Below, in pieces: positions 34,266 to 44,963 of a stretch of DNA of 64,000 nucleotides (positions within the stretch are counted from its first letter, which is position 1; the number at the start of each line of letters is the position of its first letter). Made by a program: the position numbers and the translations under genes. Under the pieces are notes generated by a model. It made no database searches and had not been told where the DNA came from. It worked only from the letters and a program-made list of their open reading frames with translations. Origin of the DNA: Phallus indusiatus (lineage: Eukaryota; Basidiomycota; Agaricomycetes; Phallales; Phallaceae); NCBI GenBank assembly GCA_027605045.1, contig JAQFWX010000012.1, forward strand, positions 942,930 through 1,006,929, given 5' to 3'.

Positions 34266-35833
34266 ATGTCAAGCATAAGCAAAGCAACTGCTGATAAAAA
34301 TCAGCGTATTTTACTTGATTTAATAAACAAACAGCCTGGAAATGGTGTGTAATCTTTCTCTCTCAGCTCTCCATTCGTTGCGGTATTGAAATATACAATG
34401 AGACACTTGTGCGGACTGTAAAACAAAAGGACCACGATGGGCTTCTCACAATTTAGGCATATTTCTTTGGTGTGTTATATCGTCTCTGGGTAATTTGTTA
34501 TTTCTCAACTTTGTGTTCAGCGTTCATTGTGCAGGCATCCATCGTAAGATCGGAACACATGTTACGAAAGTGTACGCTGCAATCTCGGGTCGTATATTTT
34601 AGCTTGACCATATTGTCTGATTCCTCAATAGGAAAAGTGTAACTATGGATTCTTGGTCCAAGGAACAAGTTGAAGTATATCCATCTCCACGGCTTTTACT
34701 AACAACCTGTCTGACGGAGGATCACTGAGGTTATGAAATCGATTGGAAACATGGCTTCAAATAACAAATACAACCCAAATGAGGCGCGTCACTCACCTCC
34801 TGCAAATCGTGAAGGCTCGGAAAGAGATAGCGAAATGGAGAAATACATTCGAGGTACGAGCGTTTCTCCCTTTCTTCACGCTGAATCACTTTCACACCCG
34901 TCTTTTGAAGCAAAATATGAGTCTAAACGATTCATGGCGAAACCACAAGACCAACTTTCCGCAGAGAGAACAAGTCCCTTGGCTCGTAGACCTTCACCCG
35001 TTCCACCTACCGCTCCGAAAGATCAACCCGCCCAAGCGCAAACACAGCCTGGTGTCATTTCATCCCCTTCTCAACCAACACCGTCCGTTACTCCTGCGTC
35101 GCGGTCGTCCATCCCGTCCGCTGAACAGAGCTCTGTCTGGAACGATTTAATATCTTTATCAAATCAAACAGCTCAACAGTCAGCTCCGCCTAATGCAAAT
35201 CAATACGATGGCCTTCGTACGAGTGATACCCCTCAAGTCGCTACTCCCATAACTACCAATCCAGGTGTATCATCTATCCCAGTGTCGAACTTGAACGGAA
35301 ACCCCATAGGAACCGCTTTTGCAACCTCTCCTAATACCTCTACCAACATATTATCATCCCAACCTCCACAGCACTTATCTTCTCAGGGATTATTACCGCA
35401 ATCAACACAACACTTTACTCAAGGGTTAAATTATGCTTCGCCCATGGCAGGACAACAAGCGCCATTTGTGCAGCCAGGTGCACTCACTGGTTATAATCCG
35501 TTTACACAATCAGCATCGGCTGCCGGATTGTCCTCCATTCAACACTCTTCACCGTACCCACAGCAAATGTTGGTGCAAACGCAAAGTCACCCTAATCTTA
35601 TAGCAACGGTTCATAACTCGCAGCCAGGAGCTTTCCAGCCATATAATTACCAACAAGGCCAAATTTACAATCAGAGTTACTTGAATACACCCCAAGGCTT
35701 CACACCTCCACCCAACTTGCAGCAGCAGCAGTCATTCCCAGGACAACCCATGGATCACGCGACTTATTTGCAATGGCAACAATCACAGGCCGGTTATTCG
35801 TCTACGCCACGGTACAACCAATGGACTTCGTGA
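34266..35833 (+). CDS. ArfGAP-domain protein (Age2/SMAP-like)
   Basis: GTPase-activating protein for Arf in vesicle traffic at the Golgi/endosomes. Six exons (34266-34344, 34403-34469, 34521-34571, 34632-34674, 34730-34853, 34911-35833) sum to 1287 bases, 428 residues. The N-terminal ArfGAP domain is complete: [17 protein letters not shown], the zinc finger CADC-x16-CVHC, the [11 protein letters not shown] strand, the finger-loop arginine in [35 protein letters not shown] and [14 protein letters not shown]. The remaining two thirds are a disordered Pro/Ser/Gln-rich tail with FNPF-like YNPF and QQQ runs, usual for this subfamily and possibly adaptor-binding. The first exons are too short to be seen as long frames and were joined by splice signals. 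Confidence 0.9.
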
Positions 35834-36132
35834 ATCCATTAAATCGTGACAACTCTGCCGCTATTCCAAGTGCCCTATATCGTAGTATTCTAGTTTTATT
35901 TATTTATTTATTCTTGAATACGCTCATCACCCAATAATTAACACCGTTAATACCTCAACATTCAAAAAACATTCGTAAAAGTACACCATTAACGATAACG
36001 TCAACGTCAACGTCAACCTAATACATACTACCTAAAACGTAGTCCAAACCCGAAAAACCAAAAAAAGTCCGTCAAACAAGGCTGTCGTCCGTGTCTCATA
36101 TAAATAGCATATATCTATCCTCCAAACCCGTG

Positions 36133-37104
36133 TCAAGCGACGAAATTGCGCCAGTTCTTGTACTCCATTATCCAAGCCCCCCACATATCGATATTATTAT
36201 TAACGGTCTCCAACCAATCATCACCATCGAAACAACTCTCTTTCCCGACAAGGAGTCTTCGGTCATTGATGCAGACCAATTGCTTCCAAATTGAATTCTT
36301 TTTGGTTGGATCACAGCTCTCTTGTTCCTCGTTAATGTGAATGATAAGGTACGCTAAGGATTCAGACTGCAATAGAATCGAGACGGTCGAGATAAGCAGA
36401 TCGTCCAATCGCTCGTCTCCGTCGTAAGGAAATGCGCAATAGGTGAGGCAGGGAAGAAGAGCAATGGCAGCGGCTGTTTCTGCAGTTGGTCGATCGATCC
36501 CGAAATATAAATATCTGACGTGGTGAAATAACGACGATGACCATGAAACATCTTCAAGATAACCTAGCAGCATGATCTCCACAGGGCGATTACAAAATTC
36601 GTCGTGATACCGCGATGCATCGTCAGGAGGGGGTTTGTCTGTTGGTGAATTGATTCCCAAGTCTGACAGGGGGATAAGTGATAGTGGATATGCAGCCAGT
36701 CGTTTTACGTTAGTGCACGCGAGGATAATATCCATTCCGTATTTCCCGTTGATGAAAAGGTTCTGCACATGTTGTGCAAAAAAAGATTTCGGCTTTGAGT
36801 TGAAGGGGACACGGAAAAGATCGATGGAATGTGACGTCCAAAGGACGACAGTATGGTAGGGAATGTGTTCTACCCAGGCGTGAACCTGCCTTGAAACCAG
36901 TGTGAGAGCGATCGCGGTTTTAGGGCACATCACTGCTGCATTTTCAAGGATTATTCTGACGAGATCTTGTGGGAGGTCAGAAAGAGAAATCCGTCTGCTC
37001 CAATATTTCTTTGTGGGGGTGGGATGGTGCTTCTTGGAATAAACCAAGGTTTGCAGTGTTTCTCCCCGTCCTCGTTGTTGTGGGACACGAGATAAGGAGG
37101 TCAT
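36133..37104 (-). CDS. F-box-like hypothetical protein
   Basis: Single-exon frame of 323 codons starting at ATG 37104. Residues about 38-80 (SRRISLSDLPQDLVRIILE, then LTLVSRQVHAWVEH) look like the F-box-like helix pattern LP-E(I/L)--I-----, common in very large agaricomycete families. The rest (VKRLAAYPLSLIPL, VRYLYFGIDRPT, LPCLTYCAF, YLIIHINEE) is a degenerate leucine-rich pattern with regularly spaced hydrophobic strands, as in their substrate-binding parts. A role as a ubiquitin-ligase adaptor is inference from the family; the F-box match is weak. It is convergent with the ArfGAP gene. Confidence 0.6.
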   Translation of the reverse strand: MTSLSRVPQQRGRGETLQTLVYSKKHHPTPTKKYWSRRISLSDLPQDLVRIILENAAVMCPKTAIALTLVSRQVHAWVEHIPYHTVVLWTSHSIDLFRVPFNSKPKSFFAQHVQNLFINGKYGMDIILACTNVKRLAAYPLSLIPLSDLGINSPTDKPPPDDASRYHDEFCNRPVEIMLLGYLEDVSWSSSLFHHVRYLYFGIDRPTAETAAAIALLPCLTYCAFPYDGDERLDDLLISTVSILLQSESLAYLIIHINEEQESCDPTKKNSIWKQLVCINDRRLLVGKESCFDGDDWLETVNNNIDMWGAWIMEYKNWRNFVA

Positions 37105-38341
37105 AATAGACTAAGGGAACGAAGGGGATGGGTTAAGGTGTTGGTGGGTTTCGAAAAAAATGAACATAGTTGACAGTGCATTTAAACAGGGTGAAAGGAA
37201 ATGTAATGCCGGATTACCCGGACAGTCCGGTGAGACAGTGGGAGGAGCAGACATGACTCCTAATATTCACCTGTGTTTTCCAATGCGAAAAAAAAAACAA
37301 AATATTCATCTTGTCTAGTATTCCCTCTCGAAAATTGCACCGGACGGAGGTGCCTTGCATTCTTTAGAAACGCGGGTGATGATCCTTCCTGCACAGCCAC
37401 CACACAGCTATCACTGAGGCTGTGCAACGCTTATCGGCACAATTCATTAAAAACCAACATCCCGTCGCTACAATGAACAAGGTTGGCGACTAAATCATTT
37501 CTCGGGACCCGGATGTGACCACTAAAAAGATCAACAAGAACCTAAACATCATTAGTCGGTAGTGAGGCGAAGTATATAACAAAGCCTCGCCAGCCTCACC
37601 TTGAGAGAAAGATAAAATAAACCGTAGAACCTCCGTTAGGATCAGTAAAAATTCCGAAAGTCAGGAACGCCGTTCCGAGCTGGTAGTCGTGGTTTTCGGA
37701 CAACTTTCACTTGCGCGCCATTCTGAAGTTGAGTATGGTTTATCTGTTCTTTTGACTTCCAGAGTTCACGTGTCGTGTAGCAAACGTCGTACATTAATGG
37801 AGGTCGAGGGAAAAAACGTCGTCAGCAAATGGAAGGTATTGGAAGATTGGAAGCCGAATAGAATCTCGAGCTGACATGGGCTGACATGTGTTCATTAAGA
37901 GACCGGATTATTGACAGTCTGAGCGGGTGAAGTATTGGAAATTACCCGCAGAAGCTAATGGAAGGTGCCAAACATTTAGAATGATACTTTCGAAACTTTC
38001 AAAATGATCAAGCACCATCGAAATACGTTATGCAACGTGTAACAGTTTACTTTGTTTACCCCTAGGGCATAAATAGCATTTCATCCGATATTCAGTGTGT
38101 ATGGGTGGCTGATGGTGGCTGATAATCGCAGTCCATCGCAGTCCATTATATTTTACGATTCATAAATAAAATCAATTCAAGATTCAAGTCAGGATCTGCA
38201 AATCGCGTAAAACGAGGGAAAAGAGCCGGTTATAGGAGTGACCGATGCGTGACATCGCGCCTAGTCACACTCTTGTTTGAATATACGATCAACGGAATAT
38301 CAGGTATGTATACCAGAATGATAAACATAGCTGCGGATATA
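37105..38341. other. Intergenic, no supported gene
   Basis: Upstream of the F-box-like gene and downstream of the glutaminase. Only short frames are present. A small local duplication GGTGGCTGAT / CGCAGTCCAT is visible at 38104-38145. Confidence 0.35.
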
Positions 38342-41300
38342 CTACACGACTAGCAAAGCAAGATGTCCGCCAACCACGGGTCTTGAAGGATGTTTAATTA
38401 ATGAAAAGTGGCAATGCACCATTCAAGAAGCAAGGGACATACCGAGCTTGGAACCCTTGCACCACCGCGTCGGTGGCTTGGTACCAATCGCTCAATGGTA
38501 CACTATTCACACCGCTTGCCAAGTACGCCCGAAGGCGGGTGACGAGGAGGTCTCGGGTGACGTTACTGGTTGCAATTGCAGCTGTAAACATTTGCCAGTC
38601 TTGTGACCAAAGAGTTTTATGAGCGGCGTGGCTTTGCAATAACGACTATATACGTACCTGACTTGGTATATGTATGACGAGTATCAAGAGGAACTCCGAA
38701 TTCCACTAATATACAAAGGCTTTCTACATGGAAGTCACAAATTAGGCAGCGTAAACTCACGTGCTACAGTTTGGTACCAGTCCGATTCTAATCCGCAGTT
38801 AATTGTTTATTCAGTATAGAAGAAGGGATAACGCGTACGCATTTCGAAGACATTTTGACCGAAAACACCGGTACCCAGTAGTTTGTCTCCCAATAAGTTA
38901 TAAGATAATCCCCAACTGGTTGTATTACCATAATTAAGCTCCAAATGCTTCATTCCATTAATCGGCGAAGTCGCTGTAGCAAAGGCTTCGATTTGTGGTG
39001 CATATGACGTAGCTATCGCCTGATAATGGTGTCCAAGATGAGGAACAAGGGTTCTAAATGAAAATGATGCAAACATTATTGACATACACTGTAATTCGCC
39101 TCGGCACTATGATTGCCAAGCATCCCTTCAATAATAGACATGGCTTTGATACCAATGGTCCCTTTAATGGCAAGATTTGTCTGGTTGGGCAATGTTCCAG
39201 CAAAATCATCTGTTGAGAGTCTATACGGATCTTAAGCGTATAGCCGGATGCTTCTTGAAAAAGCAGTCAACTCAACTGGTTCGCGGGAATAAGAGAATCG
39301 GCGATAAGGTACTGGGTCCATTGATCTAAAAGGTTAGGCTACAACGCAGATTGACACGCATTCAACACAAGAAAACCAAATCGCATACGTAGGTCGTGAT
39401 CAAACTCTGGTCCTTGCTCTTTTGAGTGTAACTGAGGGTCATGATAAGCATATTCCCACTTTCTGTTACGACATCACGGAAAATGAGCCAACTTGTTCAT
39501 AGTGCTCGCGCCGTGAATACGAACCTTCTACGGGCATTGCTTCGTCCAACCCATCATTGTGACCTAAAGCTTTCGGATAGCTCGATCCTAGCCTAGCTAA
39601 GCATCATTGTAAAACGAGTAGGAGGGCGTTTTGCTCACCCATATCATGAATGCTCCATTTGTTGGGATATAGCCCACTTGCTTGATACTTGAACAAGGGC
39701 TCTAGGAGGTACTTGCCTAGCTCTGGATTCAAGTACAAAAACAAAGGCCAAGAAGGGAATATCACGTCCCTATAATAGAACGAGGTTAATGGTGAGATAC
39801 GCTTGAATATCAGGTATTAGAACAAACACAGTATTGACGTTTCCATCGGATGAGATTTCTGCGTAGAGCCGACTGTCACTCATATGTTCAAGCAAAAAAG
39901 ATTAGACGCACCTTTCAGAAATCCCATAATGTCAGAAGCATTCAGGTCCTCGCCTATGGTCCATTCGCACGCGCCCAGAGCTTGCCTTACGGATAATTCG
40001 ACAATAGCCTCATAATCACTGGAGATTTTGAGAGCATCAGTTGAGATCTTTTTATCGATAGAATTAGCACTATCTAAGGCGGTCGAATACGATGGCAGGA
40101 AATCTTCAATCTAGCAAAGTATTAATTACCAGAGCAACAATAATGACTAAATGATCAGACATACGATTGTCTCGACAGTTTTGTATTCAGTCTTCCAGTA
40201 AGCCGTGATATACTCTACCAGTGGGTCTCGGACGTGTCCAATGGTAAACACAACCGTATTCTCGTGATTCATTTCGCAGGCCAAGGTGGGTCCGATCTTG
40301 CTTGAGGGCTCCAGCTTGTTATGGTTCAAACTCGATGAGATATTACCAAAATCTCTGGCAAACCCAAACACAGGCCAATCATCACTGATAGCCCGGAAAT
40401 TCGAATCTTGCGTGTTTAGCAGAGCTCCGGACGAAGCAAATTGGTTTCGGACAACGATATCCTGTCCAGATTGAAAAGTGGTCGCCACCTATATTACTAA
40501 CATGTTACGATAGTGAAATGTTAGAAGAGGACTGTTATGCACATCACTAGTTGAGTAGAATGCCGAGCCGTCTAATTGGATGTAAGTAAAAAAAAGTAAC
40601 GTCATAAAAGGCTCAAGAAGCTTTACATTGGGTACGGTCAGATACTTCTCCAAAAACGGTCTGATCCTCCAGTTGGACCTGGTGGGTAATTATCCCATTC
40701 GCAGAGGTCGTACTCCAATTTGCGGTCAAAGAAAGATCGCCTGAGACCCATTCTGCACTGATGTCCGTATAGACTTGGACATGGTGGGGATTGCCATCGG
40801 AAGACTGGACCGTGACAGAGAGGTATGAGAAGGGCAACGATTGTTTAACCAGGTCAGAAGGCTTTAAATAACTCAGGTTTATGTTAAGAATTGACAGTAT
40901 AGGAAATATTTACTTCTACAGGACTAAGAAAGTTGGCAGTAATGTCGACTGGTCCAGCGGAAAGAACAAAAGTGCTTTGGGTAGAAGTATACTATGAAAC
41001 AAAGTCATGACGAGTGGAGTACACTTGTAAAGTTGCTCTTACTGTGAAATTCTTTTGAGTTGCTTTCAGAACATTACTCTGTAATCCACCAGGTGCGCCG
41101 AGGAATGTGTAAGGGGTTCCGTCCACAAGAACCAGACCAGCCCAACCCAGCGTCTATACGGGCGAAAGTGAATAAAAAGAAGAAAGAGAAGATGTAAGCC
41201 AACTTACCATCCCAGTCCAAAAACTAGGCCAAGCGTCATTCAAAGCCTGTCCGGAGCCTTGTTGAAGCCATGCAGACAAATAGGGTGATCGGACTGCAAG

Positions 41301-41405
41301 AGGGACAGCCGGAGGATTCAAAGGTGTTGCAGTCCATGTCACTGCGGCATTCGCTAGCGAAATGAAGATTGAAAGAATATGAAAGAAGTAAAATCTCGTG
41401 TGCAT
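38342..41405 (-). CDS. Secreted glutaminase GtaA-like (DUF4965/DUF1793)
   Basis: Extracellular enzyme hydrolysing glutamine to glutamate and ammonia, by similarity to Aspergillus GtaA. The start is ATG 41405 with a signal peptide (FYFFHILSIFISLANA). The mature part begins WTATPLNPPAVPLAVRSPYL, a family hallmark. About ten exons follow, with VQVYTDISAEWVSGD, WPVFGFARDFGNI, LRQALGACEWTIG-type RQALGACEWTIG, DVIFPSWPLFLYLNPELGKY, NKWSIHDMG, YPKALGHNDGLDEAMPVE, ESGNMLIMTLSYTQKS, WGLSYNLLGDKLLG and SDWQMFTAAIA. The last exon, after the intron near 38380-38440, ends RPVVGGHLALL and a TAG at 38342-38344. The order matches the DUF5127, DUF4965 and DUF1793 domains. No lesions noticed. Confidence 0.9.
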
Positions 41406-41857
41406 TTGTTATTCAATGTTGCTCCACCGATGGAGCCCAATTTTATACCTTTTTTTATACCTTTTCACTAAAACTGACTCCATGTGAGAGTTACTTCAGA
41501 GAAAGCAGGTGACCAAGGTTCTAATATTTAGATAAAAGACTAGAAGGAGGGAGAAGTTTGTAAAAGATGTTTTCAGTTGTCATGCTGGCGGATAGCATAT
41601 GAGCCACTCACTGACTATTTGCTGCCGAGCGGTTGGGCGGGGTCATAGCCACTAAAAATAAACTACACACCGTCGAAGTTGCGATCCGGAATTCATACAA
41701 AAGATGGATTGATTATATCGATTAATTGGTCATAAATACCTTTTATTATGTCTATAATATAAAGGAGTGATCTCTACGTGAGACTCCGACTAATTGGGTA
41801 TCGAGCATAGCATGTGTATATCGATGATTAGCGGTCCATTCTTCCGCGATCAAACTT
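41406..41857. other. Intergenic between glutaminase 5' end and transporter 3' end
   Basis: Probably the glutaminase promoter and the transporter 3' UTR. I see no gene. Confidence 0.4.
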
Positions 41858-43353
41858 CTACCGCACCGGTGTCCTTCGCCCTTTTTCTAAATCTCCGTTG
41901 CTCTGCACCTGTTCCATCTCTAATTCTTTTTCTCTTTCTCGATCATTTTGATTCCCTTCGTTTTGTTCGGCGTTTTTGACCCAAGTGTAGTATATTGACC
42001 CGACAAGGATAGCGGTAATTGATGCTGCCCGACCACTGTAAAAGAGAGCTCATCTTTAATCTGTGTTTCATGTCACCTGAGAAGACATCAGTACGCACCC
42101 AGTGATGATTTCACCGAACAGCAATACACCAAGTAGGCTACTTGCAACACCACGGACAGCAGAGGACACCATGTGTGTTATTGGTGATGTCACTTTGATG
42201 CTTAAAAACCCTGCAATACAGATGAGAAAACCAAAGACACCCTAAAACGAATTATCAACATCCAGTTTGATGCTATGACAGCATCCATGAAGAGAAACGT
42301 ACCGTAATCGCAGCGCCGTACAAAAATCGATCTCTCTCTTGTTCCGACAGTCCAAAGAGCAAATCCCACACTGCTTCAGACTCGCCGACCACCCATACGA
42401 GCGGAAGTAGTACGATAGCACTCAATAGATTAGAATACCATGCCAAAGCGACGGTGCTACCTTCAACGACTGATGTTGCGAGACTGCGCTTGATGATAAT
42501 TGCGGATGATGCCGTCGTGAGGGAGGATAGAAGACCGAACAGAATTCCGAGTATATTTAATGTCGAGGGAGCTGTGGGTTCCGAAGGATTTGTAGATGGT
42601 GGAGTGGTGTTGTAGTCGTCTAGTAAGACACCAATGAAAAATCCCAAAGTCACAATACTACAGGAAAGTAATACTCTTGTGGATGGTCGAGAGTTAAGAA
42701 AAATGTAGGAAAGTAAAACTGTGAACGGTAAAACGAGTCCTCTAGCAACTTGATAAAATGATGCGTCTACGTATTTCAAAGTATAATTATTGAAACTAGA
42801 AATGAAGGTATAGTTGAAGGTTCATGCGCGCAATATTTTTGACTCAATTCGCGACTCACCTTAATCCTAATACATTGACACAGACCAGCGGTGCCATGCC
42901 CCGAATAATGTGCATATTTAATGTGAATGGAATACTGAACAGCCCGATGAAATGAGAGATGACGAAAAGTACGACAGCGATGACCAGTTGTGTAAAAAGG
43001 AAGAATAATGGAACTGATGTCTTCACGAGAACCCATTTATTTCTAACAGACACACATGATCAATGTCATTTCGGATTTGGATGAAAAACGAACGTACGCA
43101 AAAACCATCTAAAATATACATGTTTAATATAACATATAATCACAGATTAACGTCCATTACTCACAACTAATGCAGCAACCAGGTAGAACAATACTGTCGC
43201 CATCTGAGAAGCAACATTAGCTGAAATTCCCAAAAAATATGTAGCTAAAAACACAAACAACGACGGTCCGCGACGAGTTTTGCGAAGCTGGAGCCATTTT
43301 GTAGAACTCTTGTATGAGTTAAGGAGAGGACGGCGACGCTCAGGCTGTGCCAA
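41858..43353 (-). CDS. Nucleotide-sugar transporter (SLC35C/TPT family, GDP-fucose transporter-like)
   Basis: Multi-pass Golgi/ER antiporter of the drug/metabolite-transporter superfamily. Exons encode about ten hydrophobic helices. Landmarks are VFANKWVLVKTSVPLFFLFTQ, FNNYTLKYVDASFYQVARGL, the VLLSYIFLNSRPS segment, a TLGFFIGVLLD helix, SSAIIIKRSL, GVFGFLICIAGFLSIKVTSPITHMVSSAVRG and FGEIITGGRAAS. The V(D/S)xSFYQVARGL..PFT and TSPITHMVSSAVRG blocks fit the SLC35C1/TPT branch. The tail is cytosolic and charged (NDREREKELEMEQ), ending with TAG at 41858. The 5' end is uncertain: the frame into 43353 has no ATG, so a short upstream exon probably exists (an ATG near 43461 with a GT site could serve). 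GDP-fucose as substrate is inference. Confidence 0.8.
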
Positions 43354-43632
43354 GATGACAAGAGATTACATAAGCCACCCAGAAGTAGAACCCTTACGCC
43401 AGCATAACGCGTGCACTCAGTACACGAGCACGAAATGTCGTCTCTGTATTCGAATGGAATTCATTTAAATTGTTTTGGAGCTGTAAAGTTTATTTTCTCC
43501 GGATGAAGTCATCACAGTTAGTTTGCGCTCCAGCAAGCGTGACCGGTGTGACAGAACGTGCTTTTTCAAGGTTCAACGTGGCACTGGCTGCAACGTTTCC
43601 GGCTTCGTCATCGTCTCCTGTCTGATTTGATC

Positions 43633-44694
43633 ATGAATGCACCACTGCTGCTCACCTCTGTCGCCCTACTCACTGGGGTCGCTGCCAGGCCAGTCGACAG
43701 ACAACACGATGATCTGTGAGTCGAGATTCGATGGAATGCTGGGACAGACATAGTGACCCTAACCATCTTCAACAGAGCAAAACAAGATGCACAGTCTCAG
43801 AATGCCAATAGACAAGTATACCTCCACAACCCTAGTAACAACATAAATATTGATTCCCATTTCGAAAATGGTTTGGATCTGGACAATATCCCGCACACGC
43901 CTGTTGGTGACAACGAAAGCTCTTCCCCCAAATTAGTTCCGCTGGATTCTGCCTTCTCGGACCCCGGCTTGTCGAGTCCATATATAGGAGCACAACGCCA
44001 TCTCGCGAAAGTGCAAGCCCTGGGTTTCGACTCAACAGGAGACCAGGGTCATGCATTGTCAATGCTTTCGCCAATGCCCTCTAGACCCTCCTCGCCTGCG
44101 CTACTATCAGCTGACGACGACGAAACTCACAACTTCGATGATAACTTAGCTGCCGCTTCTTCCAACGCGCATGGTTCACAATCCGATTACAGTCCTATGA
44201 TAGCAGTCATGATAGTCTCCTGTTTAAGCGCGTTTGTCCTTCTGGGTCTCGCCGTGGCTGTAGCATATGTTTCCCAGCTTCTTCGCGTCACTGTCTTGCA
44301 AGGATCTGTATGGCGCACCATCGCTAGTGCCAACAAGACAGAGAGCTCTAGTATATCTACATCCGATAAACTAAAGATAACTAATTCGAAGCTTAACAAA
44401 CTGATCCCCGGAGAAGATTCGAGTGAAAAGGACCCAGTAGCCCGCCAAATTCCGTCCGAGCTTGTACAATCCGATCTCTTATTTGAGAAAACCTCTTATT
44501 TGGAACAAGATCCTGACGTTCCTGAGATTCCTCATTCATCTCCCGCTTTACGGGAACGTCTGAATGACAACGGTCTCGTGTTCGGAAGAGCAGCTCTAGC
44601 GTGGACTTATGACAACTGGCTGACACATTTCATGTTCGCTCTTTTCGGATGGATGGGCATGTTTTTACGTGGCTCGGGACAAAGACCGAACTAG
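43633..44694 (+). CDS. Signal-peptide, single-TM hypothetical protein
   Basis: Unknown family. Two exons (43633-43715, 43776-44694) sum to 1002 bases, 333 residues. The first exon is a signal peptide (MNAPLLLTSVALLTGVAA|RPVD). The luminal or extracellular part is Asn/Ser/Pro-rich and disordered. One strong transmembrane helix lies around residues 175-197 (MIAVMIVSCLSAFVLLGLAVAVAYV). It is followed by a Ser/Lys-rich stretch and a hydrophobic aromatic end (WTYDNWLTHFMFALFGWMGMF). Placement after the divergent transporter suggests no shared pathway. The C-terminal aromatic segment may be a second membrane-embedded helix. Confidence 0.75.
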
Positions 44695-44963
44695 TCCAAG
44701 TCTTATTGAGTTACTCCGCCCTAAAACATCTAAAGTTTTATACATATACTTATAGCGCACAAAAAAAATTTACTTCTTGATCTCTCGCATTTTACCGTCA
44801 TCATCCTATGCATACTTTCCAACTTCATTCATTATATCTCGTTTTGCACATTCCCAAATGCTCACTCATTATACAGAACTCAGTTTATAGAATTTGTACG
44901 TATTCTATATATAGTATTAACAAACAGTCGAGAAATTTAGCATAAATAACATTATTCTCCAGT

